A stretch of DNA of 64,000 bases, taken from assembly GCA_946811695.1 (NCBI GenBank), contig OX328130.1, forward strand, positions 69,613,973 to 69,677,972, read 5' to 3'. Origin of the DNA: Gonocerus acuteangulatus (Eukaryota > Arthropoda > Insecta > Hemiptera > Coreidae). The translations under genes were made by a program, and so were the position numbers. Within the stretch, counting starts at the first letter, position 1; each line of letters opens with the position of its first letter. Below, one piece after another: positions 34,436-46,340 of the stretch. The notes beneath the pieces are model-generated. The model was not told the DNA's origin and searched no databases. It saw only the letters and a list, made by a program, of their open reading frames with translations.

Positions 34436-35505
34436 CTGTTCGCTCATTTCTGGTTTCCCTGATGGTCCGATTTTGATGAAATTTGGTACAAAAATCCGTC
34501 GTCCAATTTGAAAGGTCAAGTACGTTAACCAGCAAAATCCGCCCACTGGAAGATGGCGGTTGGGGCGAAATTGGCGCAGAAAAAATCGTAACGCTTACGT
34601 TTTTGAGTTCATAAGCTTGTAAGTACTCTTTTTATAGGCTTCTTGGGCTAGGAAAACGAATGAAACCATTTTCAAGGCGATAGCTTTAACCGTTTTCGAG
34701 AAAATTGGAAAAATAGTTTTTGAATACCGTTTTTGGTTTGGGTACTTAGAATCACGGGATTCAGTTGAAACATTATCTGCATGTTCTACTTTTATTAAAA
34801 CTAATATGTTGAAAGTTATGTTACGTTTGGAGTTAAGGAAGGGTTAGAATAAAATATTTTATGAACAGACATGAAAAGTTTTGGGAACTTCGTATACTTT
34901 CAGTAATATCTCGAACACGGTTGGGAAATCGTGGTAAGTGGATAGAAACTATTTGAAAGCTTACTAAATTCTCTACAAAAATGATTCTAAAACTATTTTT
35001 GATTAGGTTATGTCAATCGGAGAAATAAGTGCTTTAAACTTCAAATACGTCTGTTTTGTTCTTATGAACGGGTTTTTGTCGTTCTTTTTGTAATTTTTGT
35101 CTCTTTCCCTTGGTTTTTTATTGCTTTTTATTTTTGTAATTTATTATGTTAGGAAAATGTATTTGTTTGTAAAACAGGATAGGAAAAATGAGACCAATTT
35201 TCTGTTGCTAGAAATAATGAAAATTTTGGGAACTTCGTATACTTTCATTAATATCTCGAAAACGGTTGAAAATCTTGGGAAGCGAAAGGTTACCATTCGA
35301 AAGCTTACTAAATGGTCTACAAAAAATGTTCTGACGAAAGTTTTAATTAGGCGATGTCAATCGGAGAAATAAGTGCTTAAACCATTAAAGTAATTGATTT
35401 CGTTTATTCGAACGGTTTTTTGTCTGTTTTTATTCCTATTTTTTCATTGCTTATAGTTGGATAATGTATTTGACAATAAAATAGATTAATTAAAATAAGA
35501 AAAAC
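34231..35505 (+). repeat. Family H, copy H3 (5' end plus two internal modules)
   Basis: It begins AGCGCGGTTCCTCCCTCCCC with GGGAGGAACCCCGC as the inverted partner. Then come CGACAAGAAAATTTCGCGTT, a TA tract, GATTTTGATGAAATTTGGTA, GGAAGATGGCGGTTGGGGCG and ACTTAGAATCACGGGATTCA. The module TTTTGGGAACTTCGTATACT ... GATGTCAATCGGAGAAATAA occurs twice (34873 and 35227). The 3' hairpin terminus is missing. Confidence 0.85.
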
Positions 35506-35649
35506 AATTCGAACAGGTATATATCGAAAAAAGCTGTGCTTCAAATTAGAATCTATTGTTGAGTAATTATATGAATCTTTGGATAATAATTCCAATAGTT
35601 AAAATTATAACTAAATTGGAAAATATGTATTTAATAGAACTCATTAAAC

Positions 35650-35953
35650 CTTTTACAGAGAACTCTATTTTATATTTTTATTTTATTGATCAACAGGTCT
35701 TTGCATATATTTAAAAACTCTGTTGATATAACCTCTATATCGTTTTTTGTTTTTAGGCCAATCTATAATTCCTTTGGGTTAATATGTTTTTTAAATTGAA
35801 GCTTTAAAGCCTCAACAGGAATATTTGTGTAATCACCCTTCACAGTTAATTTATTAGAATCATGAGTGACCGTTTTTGTGTTACAACTAACAATCTTTGA
35901 AAACGAAGTTTGACTATCCTTGTTATTGTTATTTTCCTTCCGTTTGGCCGAGA
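35650..35953 (-). pseudogene. Degraded coding remnant, possibly non-LTR ORF1
   Basis: A minus frame reads SAKRKENNNNKDSQTSFSK, then DYTNIPVEALKLQFKKHINP and, after one stop, IGLKTKNDIEVISTEF. The last part resembles gag-like ORF1 proteins of non-LTR elements, which have a 'P..lkIGIK.....G' region before zinc knuckles, but no knuckle is seen. It is recorded as an inactive remnant of unknown parent. Confidence 0.35.
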
Positions 35954-36263
35954 TTTTCTATTCATGATCTAATTCTCCTTGATTTTTTTGACTAGATCAA
36001 GAACCTAATTTAAGCACTCTTAAATTCCTTAATTTAATTGAGGAAGTTTATCAAGCTTGATATAATCACTTTTGGGTTAATACGGGTGGTCTATACCGAG
36101 TCCTTTGTTTGTAAACACAAAGAGCCTTCTGAGTAACGGTAAAGGGCAGTAAAAGTATATGACTTTACCTGGAAGCAGACCCTGCATACAGAGAATTACA
36201 ATACGAGACCTCATTCTTTTTTTCACCAGCTCCCGTGTAACACCTTAGATCTGTTTATATTGT

Positions 36264-37595
36264 TAGCGCTGTTCCTCCCTCCCTTCATAGGGAGGAACCC
36301 CGCTTATAAAATTGATCTCATGAAACAATCCGGAAGTGCCGACTAGAAAATTTCGCGTTTCAGAACCCCTAGAGACCGAAAATAACAGTGGTTCAAATTT
36401 GTATATATATATATATATATATATATTTGTCTGTTATTTGAAAGGTCAAGTTCGTTAACCAGCAAAATCCGCCCACTGGAAGATGGCGTTTGGGGCGAAA
36501 TTCGCGCAAATAAAATCGCAACGCTTACATTTTTGAGTTCAAAAGCTTGTAAGTACTCGTTTTGTAGGCTTCTTGACCTAGGAAAACGAATGAAACCGTT
36601 TTTAAGGCGATAGATTTAACCGTTTTCGAGAAAATTGGGAACATAGTTGCTGAATAACGTTTTTGGTTTTGGTACATAAAATCATGGGATTCAGTTGAAA
36701 CGGTTGGGAAATTTTCATAAGTGGATAGAAACTATTTGAAAGCTTTCTAAATTCTCTACAGAAAAGATTCTAAAACAAGTTTTGATTAGGTGATGTCAGT
36801 CGAAGAAATAAGTGCTTAAAACTTCAAATACGTCTGTTTAGTTCTTATGAACGGGTGTTTGTCGTTCTTTTTGTAATTTTTGTCTCTTTTCCTTAGTTTT
36901 TTATTAATTTTTATTTTTTTAATTTACTTATGTTAAGAAAATGTATTTGTGTGTAAAACAGGATAGGTAAAATGAGACCAATTTTCTATTGCTAGAAATA
37001 ATGAAAAGTTTTGGGAACTTCGTATAATTTCTTAATATCTCGAAAACGGTTGAAAATCTTGGGAAGCGAAAGGTTACCATTCGAAAGCTTACTAAATGCT
37101 CTACAAAAAATGTTCTGACGAAAGTTTTAATTAGGCGATGTCAATCGGAGAAATAAGTGCTTAAACCATTAAAGTAATTTATTTCGTTTATTCGAACGGT
37201 TTTTTTGTCTGTTTTTATTCCTTGTTATTTCTTAATTGCTTATAGTTGGATAATGTATTTTACAATAAAACTAGGTAAGTAAAATAACAAAACAATTTAT
37301 TGGTAGAAATATAGATTTCCTACACGTAGATTCCAAGACCTTGTAACTGGCGGGACCCTTTCAAGTGTTGGCCGACCCTTCCAGTAAAGGTCTTGATTTA
37401 CGATTTAAGATCGTAAATCAAGACCTTTCAAGACTGGTGGAACCAAAATAATAACTGCTTCTATTTTAATCTTAAGGCGATTCGCCAAAGTTGCGAAGCC
37501 TTATCAATAAATAAATATTTTAATCTTTCCAAATTAGACTAGGGATAAGAAAGGAACCGCGCTAAGATGATGCAGTTCCTGCGAGTCGGACTTTT
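36264..37595 (+). repeat. Family H, copy H4 (both ends, 1.3 kb)
   Basis: It begins TAGCGCTGTTCCTCCCTCCC with GGGAGGAACCCCGC and ends GACTAGGGATAAGAAAGGAA, CCGCGCTAAGATGATGCAGT, TCCTGCGAGTCGGACTTTT. The 5' hairpin (11-bp stem) and 3' hairpin (GGAACCGC / GCAGTTCC) are both intact. Between them are a short TA tract, the GGAAGATGGCGTTTGG segment and one complete internal module. The 3' end abuts the first satellite unit directly. Confidence 0.9.
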
Positions 37596-39016
37596 GAAAT
37601 ATCACTATGAGCAGCACTTAAGTGCAAAAGGGCGATTCGATGCTACTCGCTAATGATGTGGAGTATCGTAAAAATAAAATAATAATAAAAATTAGTGCAT
37701 AAGTAATACCGGTGTGTAATATTTTACTTAGATTGGTAATTTACTGACTTGGTATTGGAAATATCACTATGAGCAGCACTTAAGTGCAAAAGGGCGATTC
37801 GATGCTACTCGCTAATGATGTGGAGTATCGTAAAAATAAAATAATAATAATAATTAGTGCATAAGTAATACCGGTGTGTAATATTTTACTTAGATTGGTA
37901 ATTTACTGACTTGGTTTTTGAAATATCACTATGAGCAGCACTTAAGTGCAAAAGGGCGATTCGATGCTACTCGCTAATGATGTGGAGTATCGTAAAAATA
38001 AAATAATAATAATAATTAGTGCATAAGTAATACCGGTGTGTAATATTTTACTTAGATTGGTAATTTACTGACTTGATTTTTGAAATATCACTATGAGCAG
38101 CACTTAAGTGCAAAAGGGCGATTCGATGCTACTCGCTAATGATGTGGAGTATCGTAAAAATAAAATAATAATAATAATTAGTGCATAAGTAATACCGGTG
38201 TGTAATATTTTACTTAGATTGGTAATTTACTGACTTGGTTTTTGAAATATCACTATGAGCAACACTTAAGTGCAAAAGGGCGATTCGATGCTACTCGCTA
38301 ATGATGTGGAGTATCGTAAAAATAAAATAATAATAATAATTAGTGCATAAGTAATACCGGTGTGTAATATTTTACTTAGATTGGTAATTTACTGACTTGG
38401 CTTTTGAAATATCACTATGAGCAGCACTTAAGTGCAAAAGGGCGATTCGATGCTACTCGCTAATGATGTGGAGTATCGTAAAAATAAAATAATAATAATA
38501 ATTAGTGCATAAGTAATACCGGTGTGTAATATTTTACTTAGATTGGTAATTTACTGACTTGGTTTTTGAAATATCACTATGAGCAGCACTTAAGTGCAAA
38601 AGGGCGATTCGATGCTACTCGCTAATGATGTGGAGTATCGTAAAAATAAAATAATAATAATAATTAGTGCATAAGTAATACCGGTGTGTAATATTTTACT
38701 TAGATTGGTAATTTACTGACTTGGTATTGGAAATATCACTATGAGCAGCACTTAAGTGCAAAAGGGCGATTCGATGCTACTCGCTAATGATGTGGAGTAT
38801 CGTAAAAATAAAATAATAATAATAATTAGTGCATAAGTAATACCGGTGTGTAATATTTTACTTAGATTGGTAATTTACTGACTTGGTTTTTGAAATATCA
38901 CTATGAGCAGCACTTAAGTGCAAAAGGGCGATTCGATGCTACTCGCTAATGATGTGGAGTATCGTAAAAATAAAATAATAATAATAATTAGTGCATAAGT
39001 AATACCGGTGTGAAAT
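37596..39016 (+). repeat. 162-bp satellite, nine near-identical units
   Basis: Units start GAAATATCACTATGAGCAGC at 37596, 37758, 37920, 38082, 38244, 38406, 38568, 38730 and 38892, with an exact 162-bp period. The last unit is partial. Only a few substitutions are visible between units, so the amplification is recent. Each unit contains GATTCGATGCTACTCGC and TAATAATAATAA and ends AATTTACTGACTTGG. Confidence 0.98.
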
Positions 39017-39335
39017 ATTTTGAGCTGTCAAACATGCCATCTAAAAAATTGAATGTTATGCTTCAATATTTCATCAATTTATAGGTAATCTTATAAAAAA
39101 GAAAATAAAATATTAAAAAGAAGTGTTTCCACCGCAATTAATTGAGGTGGAGACCTGGAGTTTGTGGGTTTTTTCTACTGGATTAAAAAGAGGAAATAAA
39201 TAGCAAACCAAAATATGAAAGTAAGGTATTTCTACTAAAAGCTTTTCAAATTAATATATTTGATAATTCTTTCTTAATATTTGTTTTAAATTATATTTAT
39301 ACAGTACAAAAGCTAGGAGTTTTAGGATCTGATTC
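39017..39335. other. No gene recognised
   Basis: AT-rich sequence following the satellite, with no repeat or exon signal. Confidence 0.4.
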
Positions 39336-39600
39336 GTGACCATACGGCACACTAGTGAGATATTGTGGTCAGTACTATGCTCCGACCGCCTGATTTTCCC
39401 CTTGCTACTTTGACTGGTAGAGTCATTAGCACCAAGGTACCCATTGATAAATTAATTAAAGGCTGCCTTGGCCTAGAGACTGTCAGGTAGTTCGATTCCA
39501 ACCCATGAACAATGACACCAGAAGATAAAAATCTTTAGTGCTTGCTCGGGATTTGAACTCCGTTCCTCCAGCATCCAGTGCTCTACCACTGAGTACACTT
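39336..39600 (-). repeat. SINE-A copy
   Basis: AGTACTATGCTCCGACCGCC, GTAGAGTCATTAGCACCAAG, ACTGTCAGGTAGTTCGATTC, the reversed B box (GGATTTGAACTCC) and CTCTACCACTGAG identify the family. The head is slightly truncated. Confidence 0.85.
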
Positions 39601-40148
39601 TGAACAACTTGTTAATACTTGAAGAAAAAGAGGTCATCCGCAACCGGAAGAGGCCAGGTAAATTGAAATGCCTGTAGGAACCGACTGGACACTTGGGCCT
39701 ATGTTGTGATTTTTTTCTATCACCACCAACACTAAATCTACTCTGTAGAAAAAGTTTTCTTTTTCAATTACTCAAACATAAATAACTTTGGTTCTACTGA
39801 TTATATGTATTTTTTTTTTCATTTGAAGCCTACGTTTTAAGACATGGATACCTAGAAATACAGACTAAAAGTAAAAGGTTCATTGGTAGCCACGGTTAAA
39901 ATTTGTGTAATGGTGGTCTGTGATGTTTAAAACTGAAAAATACCATGTAACGAGTTGATTCAATGCAATTCATAGACAATACCTATATTTTATGTAAATG
40001 AATTTCTAATAGATTCAAAATGATCTATAAAGCCATATAATACTTGAGCCACAGGTTTTACGCAAGAAAATTGTATAAAATTTGAAAAGTGCGACAAATT
40101 TTACCCGGGAATGGCCTGTCCTTATCAATAACTGATAAGACTTATCAT
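39601..40148. other. No gene recognised (possible intron of the minus-strand candidate)
   Basis: If the exon at 40155-40291 is real, this stretch is the start of its first intron. No second exon was recognised in it. Confidence 0.35.
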
Positions 40149-40154
40149 ACTCAC

Positions 40155-40291
40155 TTCTGCTGTGGCGAGTGATGCTGCACCCCCTGAGGGAGGGTGTGTA
40201 CTATGGAAGCAGGAGGCGGTGGCAAGTCCATTTCGGGAGGTGTTGGTTCCAGTTCAGCAAGAGGCGCGAGTTCAGACTTTACCTCGTCCAT
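40155..40291 (-). CDS. Candidate first coding exon, acidic/proline-rich N terminus
   Basis: On the minus strand an ATG in a strong context (CGAACCATGG: A at -3, G at +4) opens 45 codons reading MDEVKSELAPLAELEPTPPE, then MDLPPPPASIVHTLPQGV, then QHHSPQQ. The frame ends at AA|GTGAGT, a good splice donor, in phase 2. The segment is markedly GC-richer than the surrounding AT-rich DNA and is not seen elsewhere in the window. The composition (acidic, SP/TP, polyproline) is common at the N terminus of transcription regulators, but I do not recognise the family. Upstream on the minus strand are C/G homopolymers that would be 5' UTR. Other frames through the segment are also open, which lowers confidence. 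Confidence 0.45.
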
Positions 40292-40519
40292 GGTTCGGCC
40301 AGTACTGGCTCTGTCAGGGAGGGGCCCGGTATCAACCCCCCCCCCTCCTCCTCTCGCTCCACGAGTCAGGGCTACCAACACACCCCTGGGGAGGATCACT
40401 CCAATTCCCGCCAATTCTATTGGGAAATAAGGAATTTCCACTTCTTGCAGGATTTACACTTCTCATGGGGGATCCGGGGGGGGGGGGGGTTGATACGATA
40501 TTTATTGGGTAGAAATTAT

Positions 40520-41084
40520 ACATTTCCCAAGTACATATATATATATATTTTTATTAGAAGATACAATGCACTTAGATAGATATGATGTACATTTTATCAT
40601 ATAAACACAATTTCACATAAGTCAATTAGCAATTGGGCGTATCCTTCACCCTCCTTAGTCAGGCTTCGTAAGCCAACAAGCCTGGTTACTACTTTAAGAC
40701 CTAAATAAATTGATTTAGACCATCAATTTCAACCCATACAACATAATATTAAAAAAATTAAATAAAAAAATTATACTTAAAAATTAAACCATTAAAATAA
40801 TACAAAAAAGAACAAATATTTTTTATTTATTTTGTTTAACGATGCACCACTTTGAGGTGAATTGCATCGAGTAACTTTGTAGCTATATACTGTTCATAGA
40901 TATGTTGTTATCCTACGCCAGTTATGTATACTGTATTACTATTTACATATTATTAAAAAAAATAATAATAAAAAAAAATATAATAAATAGAAAAAAAAAA
41001 TAATTCAACAATTGAAATATGAGATAAATGATAAAATTATTTAATTTTTAAATAAAAGAATTATCAGATTTTTATTTTTTATCG
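40520..41084. other. No gene recognised
   Basis: AT-rich, with A-rich stretches. Nothing recognised. Confidence 0.4.
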
Positions 41085-41345
41085 TACAGGTTTACGTTTT
41101 TTAAATGTGTAAGTATGTCATCAATATGGTGACTGCTGCCAGTAAATAGGGCAGTAATGTCCCGGGGTATGTCCAAGTTCGTTATAAGAAGGCAGTCGAG
41201 TAATATATGTTTAACTGTTAGTTCTCTATTGCAAATCCGACATTTTGGTATTTCAGTATTATTTATTAAGTATTCGTGAGTAATGCGTGTATGGCCTATT
41301 CACAGCCTTGCTAGAACTATTTCTTCCCTTCGGGAAAAGAACAAA
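41085..41345 (-). pseudogene. C-terminal zinc-knuckle region of a LINE, decayed
   Basis: The minus frame reads IGHTRITHEYLINNTEIPKC, RICNRELTVKHILLDC, then LLITNLDIPRDITALF. The GHTR...HEYL...CRIC....TVKHILLDC arrangement is the RNase H-to-CCHC tail found at the C terminus of many jockey/R1-type ORF2 proteins. A stop lies just upstream of IGHT and no RT is present, so it is a short dead fragment. Confidence 0.75.
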
Positions 41346-41588
41346 TAAATAAATAAATAAAATACAGCCAAACATGGCCTAATTCTTCAACTTCATTCTT
41401 CTTCATTCTCAAAATCTTCAGATATCTAATGTGGTGCAAATTCAAAATAAAAAAACGAATCCACCATAGAGTCCCAAATCACGTCACAACAAATTAAAAT
41501 AAACACAAATGCACAGCAATAAATAAATAACTTAAACCATTGTCAAAATTGAACTATTTTTGTGCCTGCACGAGAGCGAATTCATCAA

Positions 41589-41642
<54 letters not shown>

Positions 41643-41770
41643 AACCGGCATGTGCGTAAATATTTTGATTTGATCTGTAAAAATTTAAAAAAAAAACCTT
41701 GAAAATAAATTAAATAAGATAATTTAGTTCATAAAACATATTCTATTTTGTGTAAATGGAGTTTTGGTTC
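41589..41770. repeat. (TA)n tract and partial MITE G
   Basis: TA tract at 41589-41636. After it, AATAAGATAATTTAGTTCAT with AAAACATATTCTATTTTG matches the body of MITE G copy 2. Confidence 0.65.
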
Positions 41771-42407
41771 AAAAGTTCACTTAATTTTATCATATGGCAA
41801 TATTTATTATACAAAGTGCAAAATCTAGTTATTGACACCCTGTGGATGGTTTTTTTTTTCATGTTTTCCACGTTGGAGTAACCCTCCAGCGTGGGAGTTT
41901 ATTAAACTACGTATGCCATTCTTTCTGGATCCTACACGTATTTTGATGATGTATGTACGTAAAATAATGATTTCATTACAATTAGTATGCATACTGAAAT
42001 TATAATGAAAATAATAAAAAGAAAAAGAAAACGAAAACTAAACAATAAATAAATAAAATAAACGATATATATACTAATATATATTGGATGGGTTATTGAC
42101 ACCACAATTATTGACACCCCCTGTACTTTTAACGTTTTTTTTTCTTATGTTGTAATAGGTCATTATAATGAAATAATATCCCAAAGGTATCATAAACTTT
42201 CATGTAATATAAAAAGCAATTAAAATGTTCAACTTCTTTTTTTAACATTATGAATATAACAGGTCAAAAAATAGATAAAAAATGCTGATAGGTTTTAAGT
42301 AACATGAAATAAAATAATTAATCTACGAGAGGCGTTAGTATCGTATAAGTATTACCGTCAATATTTATACGATGGAAACATATCAATATTTATACTCAAA
42401 AACAAAT
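41771..42407. other. No gene recognised
   Basis: AT-rich. Short hydrophobic frames here are not credible. Confidence 0.4.
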
Positions 42408-42486
42408 TGTCTATGGTAAAATGTAATTGTCTGTGGTAAAATGTAATTGTCTGTGGTAAAATGTAATTGTCTGTGGTAAAATGTCA
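42408..42486. repeat. 22-bp direct repeat, four copies
   Basis: TGTCTGTGGTAAAATGTAAT is repeated in tandem just upstream of the Helitron remnant (the first copy has CTATGG). Confidence 0.9.
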
Positions 42487-42587
42487 CTTGAAATGTAAAC
42501 ATATCTTTCCTTTGCATCTATAATATTACTAAAACTAAAAGCCACAAATGTATATAAAATTACAAAAGTGTTGTGTGTTTGTGACTT

Positions 42588-42770
42588 ATGCCTCCTATAA
42601 GGCGGCGGACAAATTTAGGCAGAAGAACCCGAAATGCAACGCATCAAATTAGTTATCAATGTAATCGTACTGCCCAGGAACGTGAAGATCGCAATGAACG
42701 TGAAAGATTTCGGTTAAGACAGACCCGCGAAGCGCGACATTCGACTAATAATGGTGCAAGTTTGAATTGA
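42588..42770 (+). pseudogene. Helitron protein, N-terminal piece
   Basis: It begins MPPIRRRTNLGRRTRNATH, followed by RTAQEREDRNERERFRLRQT. This basic 'RRxNLGRRTRNA' start and the charged ERxRxR stretch are characteristic of the N terminus of animal Helitron-encoded proteins. The frame stops after 60 codons, before the zinc-finger, HUH replication and helicase domains, which are deleted. Confidence 0.75.
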
Positions 42771-42849
42771 GCTGTTGTCAATTGATTGCAGTGCCAAAAT
42801 AACATGGTGTTAGCAACACCTGAGATGCTATTGAACCTATGAACTCAGT

Positions 42850-43032
42850 TTGACAATAAACAAATCCCAGGGGCAGTCATTAAGTGTTTGTTGTATTAAT
42901 CTAGAAAACCCATGTTTCTCGCATGGTCAATTGTATGTTGCCTGTTACCGTGTTGGAAAACCATCTGCTCTTTATGTTTATGCGCCAGATTACCAAACAA
43001 AAAATATCGTGTACCATAATGTACTACAATAA
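42850..43032 (+). pseudogene. Helitron helicase (PIF1-like), C-terminal piece
   Basis: It reads MTINKSQGQSLSVCCINLEN, then PCFSHGQLYVACYRVGKPSA and IVYHNVLQ. The INKSQGQ motif and the SHGQLYVA.SRV motif are the last helicase motifs of PIF1-like helicases in Helitrons, and the end agrees with the usual C terminus (NIVY..VL). It is remnant only; the Arg-rich N-terminal piece lies about 80 bp upstream. Confidence 0.85.
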
Positions 43033-43328
43033 AAATGAAACTTAATTTATAATAAGTAAAAATAAAATAAAATATAATAAGTAGTTATCATAAATCTGAA
43101 ATTGTTATTTTCATTGTGATTTTTTAGTGACTATTAAAAGATTTTTTGATTTTTTTTCGCATAATGTAATTGTTGACTTATCGGCTTTCTTTTATAGCGC
43201 GGTTCCTCCCTCCCCATAGGGAGGAACCCCGCTTATAAGGTTGATCTCATGACGCAATCCAGAAGTGCCGACTAGAAAATTTTGCGTTTCAGAACCCCTA
43301 GAGACCGAAAATGATGGTGGTTCAAATT

Positions 43329-43387
<59 letters not shown>

Positions 43388-43390
43388 ATA

Positions 43391-43449
<59 letters not shown>

Positions 43450-44516
43450 GATTTTGATGACATTTGGTACAAAAATCCGTCGTCCAATTTGAAAGGTCAA
43501 GTTTGTTAACCAGCAGAATCCGCCCACTGGAAGATGGCGTTTGGGCTAAATTCGCGCAAAAAAATCGTAACGCTTACGTTTTTGAGTTCATGCTTGTAAG
43601 TACTCGTTTTATAGGCTTCCTAGGCTAGGAAAACGAATGAAACATTTTCAAGGGGATAGCTTAAACCGTTTTCGAGAAAATTGGAAAAATAGTTTTTGAA
43701 TACCGTTTTTGGTTTGGGTACTTAGAATCATGGGATTCAGTTAAAATATTTTCTGCATGTTCTACTTTCATTAAAACTAATATGTTGAAATTTTTGTTAG
43801 GTTTGGAGTTATGGAAGGGTTGGAATAAAATATTTTATTAACAGACATAAAAAGTTTTGGTAACTTTGTATACTTTTCTTAATATCTCGAAAAAGGTTGA
43901 AAATCTTGGTAAACGGAACATTACCATTAGAAGGCTTACTAAATGCTCTACAAAAATGGTTATGATGAAAGTTTTGATTAGGCGATGTCAATCGGAGAAA
44001 TAAGTGCTTAAAACTTTAAAGTAATTGATTTCGCTTATTCGAACTGTTCTTTTTGTCTTTGATTTTGATACTTAGAATTAAGGGATTCAGTTGAAACATT
44101 TTCTTCATGTTCTAATTTCATCAAAACTAATATGTCAAAATTTTGGTTACGTTTGGAGTTAAGGAAGGATTAGAATAAAATATTTTATTAACATACATGA
44201 AATGTTTTGGGAGCTTCGTATACATTCCCTAATATCTCGAAAACGGTTAGGAATGTTGGTAAACGGAGGATTACCATGCGAAAGCTTACTAAATGTTCTA
44301 CAAAAAAGATTCTTAAACAATTTTTGATTAGGCTGTGTCAATCGGAGAAATAAGTGCTTAAACTTTGAAGTAATTCATTTCGTTTATTCGAACGGTTCTT
44401 TTTGTTTGTTTTTATTCCTTGTTGTTTTTTCATTGGTTATAGTAGGATAATGTATTTGACAATAAAACAGATTAATTAAAATAAGAAAAACAATTCATTG
44501 TTAAAAATATATCAGG

Positions 44517-44620
44517 CTGTACCGTATGAAATGTCAGTTTTAGATTTGCCGATTTCCTTCAAATGTCTTGAAACTGTCGAGGCTCCTACTCCGAGTTCTT
44601 TGGCATATTCCCTAGTGTTT
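44517..44620 (-). pseudogene. mariner-type transposase helix-turn-helix fragment inside H5
   Basis: The minus frame reads NTREYAKELGVGASTVSRHL, then KEIGKSKTDISYGT. The order T-RE-A--LGV--STVSRHLKEIGK is the second helix-turn-helix of mariner-type transposases just before the WVPHxL linker. Only about 35 codons survive, ending at a stop. It is not from the mariner at 29191, whose helix reads differently. Confidence 0.6.
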
Positions 44621-46063
44621 GCAATTGCTTATAGTAGTCAAATGTATTTGCCAATAATACAGGATACGTATAATTAGAAACGATATTTTATTTTTGCGGA
44701 ATCTTGGGATTCTCAGATGCCGCATGAATATCTATTAGGCCCCCTTCGTACATATATTTTCTTAATATCTCGAAAAGGGTTAGGAAATCGTGGCAAGTGA
44801 AATATAACAGTTCGAAAGCTTACTGAATTCTCTACAAAAAAATGTTTTAAAGAAATGTTTGATGGGGTCGTCACATTAGGAGAAATAAGTGCTTAAAACT
44901 TAGTTAGTTAGTTTCGTTTATTTAAACGGATCTATTTGTGTGTTTTCCACAGTTTTTGTTTTCACTTCTCGTTATTTTTGTACTTGCTTATAGCAGTCAA
45001 ATGTATTTGTCAGTAAACAGGATACGTATAATTAGAATCAATACTTTGTTTGTTAGAATTCGAAGATGCCGTACGAATATCTAGATTACAGTACTGGTGT
45101 TGATTTCGTTCTTTAGAATTGTTCTTGGTATTCCCTATTTTCATCTGCTACCCATAGTTTTTTATTGTTTGTAGTTTTTTCTTATTGGTTATAGAATATA
45201 AATCTATTTGGCTATAAAACAGGATACGTAAAATTAGTAACAATATTTCGGAGATTTCTGAGCGAAATGCCTTTAAGATTTTGTACCACCACGAACGGCG
45301 TTTTTCTTCTATTTGTATCCACTAGATAGGCTTTATTTGGCATATTATTCTATATATGTTTTATTTAGCAGGGGATTCTGATGAAATGTCGTGTTTTTGC
45401 TGTGGATTTTAATTACGATGTGTCTAAGATTGGGTAACATTAGCGAGTCTACATAGTTAAGAACCGACGACGGAGGTAGACTTATTGCTATGATTTAGTC
45501 TACATATGTATATTAAGTCCTAAATCCAAAAAATAAACTTCACAACGGTTAGATACTATGAGGGAATAGGGAGTGAGTTCAGTGCCCGTACAAACAGAAG
45601 GTCGGCAGGAAATTTACCTGCTAAGAGTTAATCTTCAAGAGCTGTAAATATACCCCAGGTATCTGCCGTCACAAATACAAAGCCTAGGCGGAGAGCACCC
45701 CAAAAACACAGATCCAAACATAGGTTATATACTAAATATTCATAAAGACTACTTAGTTGTAAACCGATTCATCAATTAGCTATCAATAGTTTTCAACAGA
45801 GGTTATATACTAAATATTGATAAAAAGTATTTAATTAGAAAAAAAAAACAAGATTCCACAAGACTTGTTTTTGGTCCATTTGTATCTACTCCATAGACTT
45901 AATTAGGTATATTATTCTATATATTGACTTGTTATTCGTCAAGACTTGTTATTTGTCCTTCTGTATCTACTAGATAGGCTTTATTCGGCATATTATTCTA
46001 TGTAGGCTATATTAGGCAGGGTATTCTACTCAATCTTGAGTACTTCTTCTTGATCCTTCTGTA

Positions 46064-46340
46064 CATGGGCGTATATAGAAAACAATTTCGGGTTGGGCTG
46101 GGAAAATTTCGGGGGGGGGGGCTGAGGCCATTTCCAGGGTATGGGATACTAAATATTTAGAGCTTGGAATAGTTATAGGCAACTAAAACTCTATTAAACG
46201 TAAAATAAAATATGTTTTATGAACTAAGTGATCTTATTTAATTTATTATGAAGGGTTTTACGACAAGTTTTTATCATCAATTCAAAATTTCGGGAGGGGC
46301 TGCAGCCCCCTCAGCCCCCCCCCCCTTATATAAGCCCATG
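46064..46340. mobile_element. hAT-type MITE G, copy 3, perfect 8-bp target duplication
   Basis: It begins CATGGGCGTATATAG and ends TATATAAGCCCATG. Both flanks are CTTCTGTA (46056-46063 and 46341-46348). Internal text TTTCGGGAGGGGCTGCAGCC matches the other copies. It is inserted into H5 and so is younger than it. Confidence 0.95.

Larger units (their letters stand above)
42515..43090 (+). mobile_element. Internally deleted Helitron remnant
   Basis: Two coding pieces correspond to the extreme N terminus and the extreme C terminus of a Helitron replicase-helicase and are joined with almost everything between missing. Upstream text TCTATAATATTACTAAAACT would suit a Helitron 5' end beginning TC. 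A 3' CTRR end with hairpin was not identified. The span is therefore approximate. Confidence 0.7.

Noticed and set aside
37596..39016. CRISPR-like array
   Set aside because: The period is uniform at 162 bp with no variable spacers, and the genome is eukaryotic. It is a satellite.
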